From Flavobacteriaceae bacterium (GTDB lineage: Bacteria > Bacteroidota > Bacteroidia > Flavobacteriales > Flavobacteriaceae), in the NCBI GenBank assembly GCA_947482805.1, contig CANKLK010000057.1, forward strand, positions 1 to 12,343: a DNA stretch of 12,343 nucleotides, read 5' to 3'. Of the stretch, positions 1 to 6,578 are shown in pieces. Position 1 is the first letter of the stretch, and each line of letters starts with the position of its first letter. A program made the position numbers and the translations under genes. A model generated the notes under the pieces. It saw only the letters and a list, made by a program, of their open reading frames with translations, searched no databases and was not told where the DNA came from.

Positions 1-140
1 AGTCTTTGGTGGATTGCTGCGCCTGAAATTCCGATTTTATTGGCAATTTGCAATATGGGTTTTCGGGCATCTTCCATTAAATCCCGGAGGATTTCTTTAT
101 CAATGCCGTCAATTTCTATTTGTAGCTGATTTATCTTCAT
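1..140 (-). CDS. Lrp/AsnC family transcriptional regulator (N-terminal part, cut by window edge)
   Basis: Reading leftward from the ATG at 138-140 gives 46 residues before the window ends. They begin MKINQLQIEIDGIDKEIL and continue with the typical AsnC/Lrp helix-turn-helix: 'IDxxDxxIL' followed by 'RKPILQIANKIGISGAAIHQR' (about residues 26-46), where 'IANKIGIS' is the turn region. Members of this family are about 150-aa DNA-binding proteins with a C-terminal RAM domain that senses amino acids; that part lies outside the window. The gene lies downstream of the saccharopine dehydrogenase gene on the same strand, 121 nt away, with its own promoter-like box. Inference: it may respond to lysine or another amino acid and control the neighbouring enzyme. 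Family assignment is firm; the effector is unknown. Confidence 0.85.
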   Translation of the reverse strand, partial: MKINQLQIEIDGIDKEILRDLMEDARKPILQIANKIGISGAAIHQR

Positions 141-157
141 AAGTAATGAATTTAAAG

Positions 158-191
158 CAAAAATAGAAATATTGTTTTAAACTATCAGCAA
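158..191 (-). promoter_or_regulatory. Candidate Bacteroidota promoter for the Lrp/AsnC gene
   Basis: On the minus strand a perfect TAnnTTTG box, TATTTTTG (165 down to 158), lies 17 nt upstream of the regulator's ATG. A TTG at 191-189 sits 23 nt further upstream. This matches the TTG / TAnnTTTG promoter pattern described for Flavobacterium and Bacteroides, at the long end of the allowed spacing. It implies a short leader and independent transcription of the regulator. It is a motif match only. Confidence 0.5.
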
Positions 192-204
192 AAAGTGTAA
201 TCAA

Positions 205-222
205 CTATTGATTTAACAATAG
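205..222. repeat. Short perfect inverted repeat upstream of the Lrp/AsnC promoter
   Basis: CTATTG (205-210) and CAATAG (217-222) are perfect complements separated by 6 nt. The 18-bp AT-rich palindrome ends 14 nt upstream of the candidate -33 TTG of the regulator gene. It could be an operator, for example for Lrp autoregulation, or a weak hairpin behind the saccharopine dehydrogenase gene. No T-run follows it on the minus strand, so an intrinsic terminator is unlikely. Such a short AT-rich palindrome can also occur by chance. Confidence 0.35.
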
Positions 223-261
223 GCCATCACTAAATAGCCCTTATGGAAGCTTCAAAAAGAA

Positions 262-1635
262 TTAATTACCCAATAACTTATCAGGATTGTAACCCACATA
301 TGGCATTTCGGTTTCATTAAAAACGATTCCATGTGCTGCCAGTTCTATCAAAATAGGCTCGTATACTTCTTTTTTAATTGGCAATTGGACACCAGGGGTT
401 TTGATGTTGCCATTCAAAATTTGCAAAGTTGCTACTGCAACAGGTAATCCAACAGTTTTTGCCATAGCGGTATAAATTTGGTCATCCCCAATACACACCA
501 TTTTAGAATCTATTTGTTTTCGCTCACCATTAATTTCGTAGCCAAATTTGTGGTACATCACAATCATGTCTTTGTCATCAGGTTGTAACGTCCAACTGTC
601 GTTTAAGATGCGCTCTAATATTTGTGCCGGAGTAGCGTTTTTAAGACCAACAATCTTACTTGCATTAAAGATATCAAGATCCATTAATTTGTCCCACATA
701 ATGTCGTCTTGTTCAATGCCAAGTGCCATTCGGGTTTTTAATTCTACAGAATCTGATGCGTGAAAGGGCAAAAAGGAATTGATAAAATCACGATAACTCA
801 TCGTCTCGGTATTTTCCATAACATAGGAATCATCAGTCATTCCTAATTGTACAAACATATTCCACGCTTTTGAAAAACCAACTCTACGAATAGTTCCTCT
901 ATATAAAGTTAGGATATCATCAAGGCCATAAATACTTCTGTATTTTAAAGAATCTCGATTGGCATAACCTTCAAATTTTCCATAACCTTCCACGTGAAAA
1001 AATTCTGTTCTGCGAAATAATTTGTGATACGGAATATATTTGTATTTGCCTTCTTGAATAAATTTAGCAGCACCACCTTGACCTGCTAAGACTACGTTTC
1101 GAGGTGCCCAAGTAAACTTGTAATTCCAAAGATTATTATCTGATTCGGGAGCTACTAAACCACCACAAAATGATTCGAATAAAATCATTTTACCGCCTTT
1201 GGCTTCAATTTCATGAATCACTTTCATAGCACTCATGTGATCAATTCCAGGATCGAGTCCTACTTCATTCATAAAAACCAAATTGTTAGCTTTTACTGCT
1301 TCGTCCAAACTTTGCATTTCATCCGAAACATAAGAAGCCGTGACCATATTTTTTTTATAAGTCACGCAATCTTTTGCCACTTCAATATGCATGTGCGCTG
1401 GTAACATCGAAATAACGATATCTGCTTTTTGAATTTCGGCACGGCGTTGTTCAACATCATTGATATCTAAAGCAATTGGATTTGAATTAGGATGATTGTA
1501 TGTTTTTCTTCTTGCTAATTCTATAGATAAATCAGCTATGGTTACTTTTAAGTTTTCCTGAGCAGATTTTCTTAAAAGATATTTAATTAAGGAAGATGCT
1601 GAACGTCCGGCTCCAATGATTAAAATGTTTCTCAT
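262..1635 (-). CDS. Saccharopine dehydrogenase family protein
   Basis: A 457-aa protein of about the length of Lys9-type saccharopine dehydrogenases. It starts with a Rossmann NAD(P)-binding motif, 'ILIIGAGRSASSL' (G8, G10, A13), and carries the family signatures 'TASYVSDEM' (residues 99-107) and 'NEVGLDPGIDHMSA' (about 123-136) leading into the C-terminal substrate domain. Family reaction: saccharopine + NAD(P)+ + H2O <-> glutamate + 2-aminoadipate 6-semialdehyde, a cytosolic step of lysine breakdown through saccharopine. No lysine-ketoglutarate reductase domain is fused to it; that partner is not in this window. It follows the 108-aa membrane protein gene by 12 nt, suggesting co-transcription, and precedes an Lrp/AsnC regulator. 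The ATG at 1635 places the Rossmann strand at residue 3, as usual, so the start is well supported. A carboxynorspermidine-dehydrogenase-like role cannot be fully excluded. Confidence 0.88.
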   Translation of the reverse strand: MRNILIIGAGRSASSLIKYLLRKSAQENLKVTIADLSIELARRKTYNHPNSNPIALDINDVEQRRAEIQKADIVISMLPAHMHIEVAKDCVTYKKNMVTASYVSDEMQSLDEAVKANNLVFMNEVGLDPGIDHMSAMKVIHEIEAKGGKMILFESFCGGLVAPESDNNLWNYKFTWAPRNVVLAGQGGAAKFIQEGKYKYIPYHKLFRRTEFFHVEGYGKFEGYANRDSLKYRSIYGLDDILTLYRGTIRRVGFSKAWNMFVQLGMTDDSYVMENTETMSYRDFINSFLPFHASDSVELKTRMALGIEQDDIMWDKLMDLDIFNASKIVGLKNATPAQILERILNDSWTLQPDDKDMIVMYHKFGYEINGERKQIDSKMVCIGDDQIYTAMAKTVGLPVAVATLQILNGNIKTPGVQLPIKKEVYEPILIELAAHGIVFNETEMPYVGYNPDKLLGN

Positions 1636-1647
1636 GTTGATATTTTT

Positions 1648-1974
1648 TTATTCCAAATCTTTTTCTAGATCTTCGAGCTCCTTTTTAGCTTCTTTTTTAG
1701 TTTCCATTTTTTCTTTTTCAAATTGGGTATCTTTAACCACTTGATCTTTCACCAAAAGCGTTTTACCTAAAACAAATAAGGAAGAAACCACACACAAAAG
1801 CAGTAAAATATTAGGTAGTTTTTTTTGATTTACTGCCGATTTTTTAAGCAATAGCAAACAAAATACAATAGCCAAACCAATAGGTAAAAAAGCAATAGTA
1901 TCAAGTGGCAAAGCCGAAAAAATAATTGCAAGTGCTGTAAAAATTATTGCTAAAACAACCAGTAATTTTCTCAT
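1648..1974 (-). CDS. Small membrane protein with charged C-terminal tail, unknown function
   Basis: 108 aa. Three hydrophobic segments are visible (about residues 4-22, 26-44 and 54-71), followed by a strongly charged, Lys/Glu-rich tail (about 77-108) ending in 'EDLEKDLE' that probably forms an amphipathic or coiled-coil helix. I do not recognise a named domain. The start lies 2 nt after the stop of the DUF3108 gene and the stop lies 12 nt before the saccharopine dehydrogenase, so it is almost certainly co-transcribed with both. The tight spacing and plausible membrane topology support a real gene. No function can be assigned from sequence; the charged tail could be a protein-protein interaction surface. 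Confidence 0.75.
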   Translation of the reverse strand: MRKLLVVLAIIFTALAIIFSALPLDTIAFLPIGLAIVFCLLLLKKSAVNQKKLPNILLLLCVVSSLFVLGKTLLVKDQVVKDTQFEKEKMETKKEAKKELEDLEKDLE

Positions 1975-1976
1975 GA

Positions 1977-2738
1977 TTAGATTCCGATTGCTGAGGTTAG
2001 CGTTAATTTTCCGGTTCCAACGGGAATACTAAACTTTAGCAAAGTTGGAACTTTTTTATTGTCAGCGGTAAGCCAAATCAGGTTTTTATCTTTCCCCTTT
2101 AAAGCATCTGTTTTTGCGCCAATCGATAGTTTGTAACATTCTTTGCTGCCCAAATTTCCGGCAGAAACAGTTTCTTTACCCATGTATTTTAGTGTTACCG
2201 GGATTTGTTTTTCATCAAAAACAATCATTAAAGATTGCGTTTGTCCTACTTTGAATTTCGAAAAATCCATGGTTCTCACTTTATACAAAAGTGAAATTAC
2301 ATCTTGTGTTGATCCACCAATAGTAAAAGTATTTTGAGTTTCGGGTCTGTTTCTTTTCTTCGAAGTGCTGTTAACCGTGTTTCCCTTGAAAACGTATTTT
2401 TCTTTTTTGGTCCAACCACCTTCGTCTATATTTCTTTTATATAAATTAGGCTTTAAAGTCGTAGGATTTACATACGATTCATATAAATCTCTGATTTTAA
2501 AAAATGAATCCCATTTGCTGTAGGTTGACAATTCGCAACTCAAATGCAGATAGGTATTTTTGGCAGTGGTAACATTTTCGGTCGACATAGTAACTTGTGC
2601 CAATTGTGTCATCAAACCACTCATATTGTAGGAGCCGGCAAAAACCAATTTTTCGCCTGATTTTATGGTTTGGCTGCTAACCTTAGTGAAAGAGCAGAGA
2701 ACAAAAAATGAGCAAAGTATAAATAGTAATTTCTTCAT
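1977..2738 (-). CDS. DUF3108 domain-containing secreted protein
   Basis: 253 aa with a clear Sec signal peptide: MKK, then a hydrophobic core (about residues 4-18), with likely cleavage after 'KVSSQ' near residue 23. The mature part begins 'TIKSGEKLVFAGSYN', the usual opening of DUF3108 proteins, and has the family hallmark 'RDLYESYVNPTTLKP' (about 83-97) followed by 'KRNIDEGGW' (about 101-109). It is predicted to be a beta-rich periplasmic or outer-membrane-associated protein; the biochemical role of the family is not established. There is no lipobox Cys after the signal peptide. It is the first gene of a minus-strand run with the small membrane protein (2 nt gap) and saccharopine dehydrogenase. 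A TAnnTTTG box lies 18 nt upstream of the ATG. The family call is from recognition of motifs, not a search. Confidence 0.82.
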   Translation of the reverse strand: MKKLLFILCSFFVLCSFTKVSSQTIKSGEKLVFAGSYNMSGLMTQLAQVTMSTENVTTAKNTYLHLSCELSTYSKWDSFFKIRDLYESYVNPTTLKPNLYKRNIDEGGWTKKEKYVFKGNTVNSTSKKRNRPETQNTFTIGGSTQDVISLLYKVRTMDFSKFKVGQTQSLMIVFDEKQIPVTLKYMGKETVSAGNLGSKECYKLSIGAKTDALKGKDKNLIWLTADNKKVPTLLKFSIPVGTGKLTLTSAIGI

Positions 2739-2756
2739 AATCGTAAATTAATTGTG

Positions 2757-2790
2757 CAAAAATAAATGTTTAAAATGGTTCACATACCAA
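2757..2790 (-). promoter_or_regulatory. Candidate promoter of the DUF3108 / membrane protein / saccharopine dehydrogenase operon
   Basis: Minus-strand TATTTTTG (2764 down to 2757), a perfect TAnnTTTG -7 box 18 nt before the ATG of the DUF3108 gene, with TTG at 2790-2788, 23 nt upstream of the box. Both the box sequence and the spacing equal those before the Lrp/AsnC gene at 158-191. It is the only good promoter match ahead of the three-gene run. Confidence 0.55.
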
Positions 2791-2807
2791 AAGAAACGTG
2801 AAATTTC

Positions 2808-2834
2808 TTTATTCGTATTCAGATAACGAATAAA
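2808..2834. repeat. 9-bp perfect inverted repeat between divergent genes (possible operator)
   Basis: TTTATTCGT (2808-2816) and ACGAATAAA (2826-2834) are perfect reverse complements separated by a 9-nt spacer. Centre-to-centre distance of the arms is 18 bp, close to two helical turns, a geometry typical of sites bound by dimeric regulators. The right arm overlaps the -7 box of the plus-strand DUF423 gene (2831-2838), and the left arm lies upstream of the minus-strand -33 TTG (2788-2790). A bound protein could therefore block the first gene and influence the second. No T-run follows, so it is not an obvious terminator. No regulator is identified. Confidence 0.45.
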
Positions 2835-2838
2835 TTTG
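2831..2838 (+). promoter_or_regulatory. Candidate -7 box for the DUF423 gene
   Basis: TAAATTTG fits TAnnTTTG exactly and ends 22 nt before the ATG at 2861. No TTG is present at the expected -33 distance, so the upstream element is weak or absent. The box overlaps the right arm of the inverted repeat at 2826-2834. Confidence 0.42.
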
Positions 2839-2860
2839 TGTTTTAGTATATACTTTAAAT

Positions 2861-3247
2861 ATGGAAAGAAAAATAGCATGCGTTGCTGCTTTGATGGGAA
2901 TGACAGCAATAATTTTAGGAGCATTTGGCGCTCATGCTTTAAAAAAACAATTGTCTGTTGAACAACTAGAATCTTTTGAAACTGGGGTAAAATATCAAAT
3001 GTATCACGCCCTTTTTTTGTTGTTTTTGGGCATGAACACTTTCCTTAATGAAAAAGTAAAAAAAACGTTGTTTCAATTGGTGATTTTTGGAGTTTTTTTC
3101 TTTTCGGGTTCTATTTATTTGCTAACCACAAAAGCAATAACAGGAGTCGATTTTAAATTTATTGGCATTGTCACGCCTATTGGTGGAGTATTGTTAATAA
3201 TGGCTTGGAGCGTTTTATTTTGGAATGTTTGGAGATCAAAAAGATAA
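2861..3247 (+). CDS. DUF423 family inner-membrane protein
   Basis: 128 aa, the usual DUF423 (YgdD-like) length, with four predicted membrane helices (about residues 5-24, 45-60, 69-88 and 100-122). Family motifs are clear: 'LGAFGAHALK' (19-28), 'FETGVKYQMYHAL' (39-51), 'GSIYLL' (83-88) and 'TPIGGVLL' (105-112). The molecular function of this widespread family is unknown. The gene reads divergently from the DUF3108 operon; a TAnnTTTG box lies 22 nt upstream of its ATG. It is followed by pckA on the same strand after an 80-nt gap that carries its own promoter box, so it is probably transcribed separately or only partly co-transcribed. Family assignment is strong; no function is proposed. Confidence 0.9.
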   Translation: MERKIACVAALMGMTAIILGAFGAHALKKQLSVEQLESFETGVKYQMYHALFLLFLGMNTFLNEKVKKTLFQLVIFGVFFFSGSIYLLTTKAITGVDFKFIGIVTPIGGVLLIMAWSVLFWNVWRSKR

Positions 3248-3284
3248 TATTTCAATAAAAAAATAGTTTGTAGAATTTAATTTT

Positions 3285-3292
3285 TACCTTTG
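3285..3292 (+). promoter_or_regulatory. Candidate -7 box for pckA
   Basis: TACCTTTG matches TAnnTTTG exactly. The nearest TTG (3268-3270) is only 14 nt upstream, shorter than the usual spacing, so the -33 element is doubtful. Transcription beginning about 7 nt downstream would give a leader of roughly 30 nt to the ATG at 3328, or under 10 nt to the ATG at 3307. Confidence 0.45.
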
Positions 3293-3327
3293 TTGTCTAA
3301 TTAATTATGCAACATAAACTAATTTCT

Positions 3328-4953
3328 ATGGAGAACTACGCTCAAATTACGAAATCGATTTCGTTAGAAAAATATGGGATTAAAAATGTTCAAGAAATAA
3401 TTCACAACCCAACATTCGAACAATTATATAATGATGAATTAAATCCAAATTTACAAGGTTTTGAAAAAGGACAATTAACAGAGCATGGAGCTGTAAATGT
3501 TATGACTGGTGTTTTTACTGGTCGTTCACCAAAAGATAAATACATTGTAAAAGACAGCATTACCGAAGATTCTATTTGGTGGAATTCTGACAAAGCCGTA
3601 AACGACAACAAGCCGATTACACAAAACACATGGAATGCTTTAAAAGATAATACGACTAATCAATTATCCGGAAAGAAATTATATGTTGTTGATGCTTTTT
3701 GTGGTGCCAATGAAAATACACGATTAAAAGTTCGCTTCATTATGGAAGTGGCATGGCAAGCACATTTTGTTACGAATATGTTTATACGCCCAACGGAAGC
3801 AGAATTAGATAATTTTGGGGAGCCTGATTTCATTGTAATGAATGGTTCCAAAACGTCTTTCAAAGATTTTACTAATTATGGACTAAATTCAGAAGTATAT
3901 ATTGCTTTTAATTTAACCGAGAAAATCCAAATTATTGGTGGGACTTGGTATGGCGGCGAAATGAAAAAAGGAATGTTTGCGATGATGAATTATTATTTGC
4001 CATTGCAGGGAATAGCTTCAATGCACTGTTCGGCTAATAAAGGAGCCGAGGGTGATGTAGCTGTTTTCTTTGGCCTTTCAGGAACTGGAAAAACAACATT
4101 GTCTACCGACCCAAAACGAGAATTAATAGGTGATGATGAACACGGTTGGGACGATGAAGGAGTCTTCAATTTTGAAGGAGGTTGTTATGCGAAAACTTTA
4201 GATTTAAGTAGAGAAAATGAACCAGACATTTATGGTGCCATTAAAAGAGATGCGCTGTTAGAAAATGTTACAGTTGATGCTGACGGAATAATTGATTTTA
4301 AAGACATATCTGTAACTCAAAACACCAGAGTTTCCTATCCTATTTATCATATTCATAATATTGTAAAACCGGTTTCAAAAGCGGGTCATGCCAATAAAGT
4401 TATTTTCCTTACTGCAGATGCTTTCGGAGTAATGCCTCCGGTTTCAAAATTAACACATGAACAAACTAAATATTATTTTCTTTCTGGATTTACAGCTAAA
4501 TTAGCTGGGACAGAACGCGGAATTACAGAACCAACACCTACGTTCTCCGCTTGTTTTGGAAAAGCATTTTTGACATTGCATCCGACAAAATACGCAGAAG
4601 AATTGGTTAAGAAAATGGAGCAAAACGAGGCCAAAGCGTATATGGTTAACACAGGTTGGAACGGAACAGGAAAACGAATTTCGATAAAAGATACTCGCGC
4701 TATCATAGATGCTATTTTAGATGGTTCAATCGAAAATGTAGAAACTAAAATGGTTCCAATTTTCAATTTTGAAGTCCCTTCATCTTTGCATGATGTAAAT
4801 TCATCGATTTTAGACCCAAGAGATACGTATGACAAAGTATCTGATTGGAATACAAAAGCCAATGATTTAGCTTCACTTTTTATTAAAAATTTCGAACAAT
4901 ATACCGACAATGATCAAGGGGAAAGCTTAGTAAAAGCAGGGCCACAATTATAA
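3328..4953 (+). CDS. pckA: Phosphoenolpyruvate carboxykinase (ATP)
   Basis: 541 aa from the ATG at 3328. Catalyses oxaloacetate + ATP <-> phosphoenolpyruvate + CO2 + ADP, the entry to gluconeogenesis. Visible signatures: '[10 protein letters not shown]' with R66; '[12 protein letters not shown]' with K213/K214; kinase-1a (P-loop) '[11 protein letters not shown]' at 249-259 with K255; the ATP/metal segment '[18 protein letters not shown]'; and '[11 protein letters not shown]'. From this start these residues fall one position after Escherichia coli PckA R65, K212/K213 and K254, and the length (541 vs 540) agrees, which is why I prefer it over the in-frame ATG at 3307 that would add seven residues. 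All expected catalytic motifs are intact. The gene ends at a strong hairpin terminator (4978-5013) and appears monocistronic or weakly linked to the DUF423 gene. Confidence 0.96.
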   Translation: MENYAQITKSISLEKYGIKNVQEIIHNPTFEQLYNDELNPNLQGFEKGQLTEHGAVNVMTGVFTGRSPKDKYIVKDSITEDSIWWNSDKAVNDNKPITQNTWNALKDNTTNQLSGKKLYVVDAFCGANENTRLKVRFIMEVAWQAHFVTNMFIRPTEAELDNFGEPDFIVMNGSKTSFKDFTNYGLNSEVYIAFNLTEKIQIIGGTWYGGEMKKGMFAMMNYYLPLQGIASMHCSANKGAEGDVAVFFGLSGTGKTTLSTDPKRELIGDDEHGWDDEGVFNFEGGCYAKTLDLSRENEPDIYGAIKRDALLENVTVDADGIIDFKDISVTQNTRVSYPIYHIHNIVKPVSKAGHANKVIFLTADAFGVMPPVSKLTHEQTKYYFLSGFTAKLAGTERGITEPTPTFSACFGKAFLTLHPTKYAEELVKKMEQNEAKAYMVNTGWNGTGKRISIKDTRAIIDAILDGSIENVETKMVPIFNFEVPSSLHDVNSSILDPRDTYDKVSDWNTKANDLASLFIKNFEQYTDNDQGESLVKAGPQL

Positions 4954-4977
4954 TTAGCTAACTAACCTAACCAAAGC

Positions 4978-5013
4978 AAAAAGCCATTCACTTAATTGAG
5001 AATGGCTTTTTTT
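4978..5013. terminator. Bidirectional intrinsic terminator between pckA and hemD
   Basis: A 12-bp perfect stem: AAAAAGCCATTC (4978-4989) pairs with GAATGGCTTTTT (5000-5011) around a 10-nt loop. A run of seven T (5007-5013) follows on the plus strand, and the A-run on the left arm gives a T-run on the minus strand. It lies 24 nt after the pckA stop and 21 nt beyond the hemD stop, so it can end both convergent transcripts. Confidence 0.9.
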
Positions 5014-5034
5014 ATAAATGTCAAATTTGAATTT

Positions 5035-5793
5035 TTATTTTCCTTTATTGGCGTCAGCAATATATTTATCTAATGCCATTGTCATGGATGGGGTTTCTGG
5101 TGTTGGTGCCAGTATGTCAATACGTAATCCATGCTCCAAAGCTTCTTTTTGAGTAGTGCTTCCAAAAACAGCAATACGTGTATTGTTTTGTTTAAAGTTA
5201 GGGAAATTTTTGAACAAAGACTTTATCCCTGTTGGACTAAAGAATGCCAAAACATCATAATAAACATCTGCCAAATCAGACAAATCACTCATTACTGTTT
5301 TGTAAAAAGTGGCTTGAGTCCAATCTACTTTTAAAGTATTCAATGTTTGTGGAACATCAAAATTTAATTGGTCAGAAGCTGGTAAAAGAAATTTCTCGTC
5401 TTTGTATTTTTTAATTAACGGAGACAAATCAATAAAGTCTTTTTGACCAACGTAGATTTTACGTTTTCTATAAACCACATATTTTTGGAGATAAAAAGCA
5501 ATCGCTTCTGACTGGCAAAAATATTTTAAATCTTCAGGAACTTTATAACGCATTTCTTCAGCCACTCTAAAAAAATGATCCACAGAATTTCTGCTGTTTA
5601 AAATGATAGCCGTAAAGTTATTCAGGTCAATTTTTTGACTTCTGACATCTTTTGCACTTACACCTTCTACATGTATAAACGGGCGGAAATCAATCTTTAC
5701 CTTATGCTTTTGTTGTAATTCAAAATAAGGCGAATTCTCTACTTTTGGTTCTGGCTGTGACACCAAAATTGTTTTCACTTTCAAATTGGACAT
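5035..5793 (-). CDS. hemD: Uroporphyrinogen-III synthase
   Basis: 252 aa, normal length for HemD. The enzyme cyclises hydroxymethylbilane to uroporphyrinogen III with inversion of ring D, in the cytosolic haem/tetrapyrrole pathway. Sequence within this highly divergent family is recognised from the overall pattern: opening 'KTILVSQPEP' (7-16), 'FTAIILNSRNSVDHFF' (60-75) ending domain 1, the mid-protein 'KFLLPASD' (134-141), 'DVLAFFSPTGIKSLF' (180-194), 'RIAVFGSTTQKEALEHGL' (206-223) and 'PTPETPSM' (230-237). The Ser-Pro-Thr-Gly and Gly-Ser-Thr-Thr segments line the domain cleft in known structures. It starts 1 nt after the DUF4271 stop, so the two are translated from one message. The flavobacterial form is divergent from enteric HemD, but the motif series makes the call fairly secure. 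Confidence 0.88.
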   Translation of the reverse strand: MSNLKVKTILVSQPEPKVENSPYFELQQKHKVKIDFRPFIHVEGVSAKDVRSQKIDLNNFTAIILNSRNSVDHFFRVAEEMRYKVPEDLKYFCQSEAIAFYLQKYVVYRKRKIYVGQKDFIDLSPLIKKYKDEKFLLPASDQLNFDVPQTLNTLKVDWTQATFYKTVMSDLSDLADVYYDVLAFFSPTGIKSLFKNFPNFKQNNTRIAVFGSTTQKEALEHGLRIDILAPTPETPSMTMALDKYIADANKGK

Positions 5794-5794
5794 C

Positions 5795-6469
5795 CTAATG
5801 TGCTAAATTTTTTGTAATCAAATAATACATAAAATAGTAGGGCGCTATTTCAAGTGCGCAAAGATACAAAATAAAATAAAACAACTTACCGATAAGCAAA
5901 TTTTGATAAATCTTCAGCGAAACCAAATAAGAAAACAAATTAATAATTAAAATTACAGCAATTGTGCAATAAATTAAAATATTCGACGGGGTGTTATTGT
6001 AAAACAAATAAATGTTAATTGGCACTAAAATCAATCCGATAAAAGTTCGGTAACTGACTTTCTGTAAATTGAACTGTTCGGCAAATTCTTCAATGTTAAA
6101 TATAGTGGCTACAATCTTTTCAATTAAAAATTTTGAAAGCACAAATATTCCAAAAAAGGTAAATATCCGGATAAAAATTATCCAATCCGTTTTAGAAACA
6201 TAACCAAAAAAATTCAGCACCAATTGAATGAAAAAAGAAAAAGAAATAATCTGTACAATAAACAGCAATATCGTAAAACCACTCATCAGGTGAGAAGTGT
6301 CTTTATAAACTTTAATGTATTTATCAGTAACCAAAATTCTTAGAAATTCACTAAACCGGGTTTCAAAAGCGGTCTTGGTAATTGCGATTAAAACAAAAGA
6401 AAAAACAAACAAGTAAGTAGCCCAATCCTTGTGCTCCAAAATTCTTGGTTGTAAAATAGTTTCGATCAT
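5795..6469 (-). CDS. DUF4271 domain-containing integral membrane protein
   Basis: 224 aa with about six hydrophobic helices (near residues 17-33, 64-88, 96-117, 142-158, 163-184 and 196-218). The C-terminal signature 'YLCALEIAPYY' (202-212) is the hallmark of DUF4271, a family I know only from Bacteroidota. Function is unknown. It is directly upstream of hemD with a 1-nt gap, an arrangement I recall in other flavobacteria. That raises a possible link to haem or cytochrome assembly, but this is inference from position only. The ATG at 6469 is 8 nt from a TAnnTTTG-like box, implying a very short leader if that box is used. Base composition is very AT-rich, as expected for a membrane protein in this genome. 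Confidence 0.85.
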   Translation of the reverse strand: MIETILQPRILEHKDWATYLFVFSFVLIAITKTAFETRFSEFLRILVTDKYIKVYKDTSHLMSGFTILLFIVQIISFSFFIQLVLNFFGYVSKTDWIIFIRIFTFFGIFVLSKFLIEKIVATIFNIEEFAEQFNLQKVSYRTFIGLILVPINIYLFYNNTPSNILIYCTIAVILIINLFSYLVSLKIYQNLLIGKLFYFILYLCALEIAPYYFMYYLITKNLAH

Positions 6470-6477
6470 AATTCCGA

Positions 6478-6485
6478 CAAAATTA
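6478..6485 (-). promoter_or_regulatory. Possible -7 box for the DUF4271-hemD operon
   Basis: Minus-strand TAATTTTG (6485 down to 6478) fits TAnnTTTG, but it lies only 8 nt before the ATG and no TTG is found at the -33 distance. If functional it would give an almost leaderless message. Confidence 0.3.
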
Positions 6486-6526
6486 CTAATTTTTTATTTC
6501 TTAAAATTATTATATAATTATTAAGA

Positions 6527-6554
6527 TTGCGCTCTGATAAAAAGTTTATTTTTG
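6527..6554 (+). promoter_or_regulatory. Promoter of the glycosyltransferase-dihydroorotase operon
   Basis: TTG (6527-6529), a 17-nt spacer and a perfect TAnnTTTG box, TATTTTTG (6547-6554). This is the best two-part Bacteroidota promoter match in the window. It ends 24 nt before the ATG at 6579 and overlaps an upstream in-frame TTG codon at 6552, which argues that translation starts at 6579 and not at 6552. Confidence 0.65.
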
Positions 6555-6578
6555 CAATTGAGTTTGACGACACTTACT

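Noticed and set aside
3307..3327. Seven-residue N-terminal extension of PckA
   Set aside because: The start at 3328 gives 541 aa and catalytic positions within one residue of Escherichia coli PckA. The upstream ATG remains possible, but nothing in the sequence favours it.
4473..4910. 145-codon open frame antisense to pckA
   Set aside because: It lies wholly inside an intact, highly conserved enzyme gene, has no promoter-like box or recognisable domain, and is explained by the codon pattern of the plus strand.
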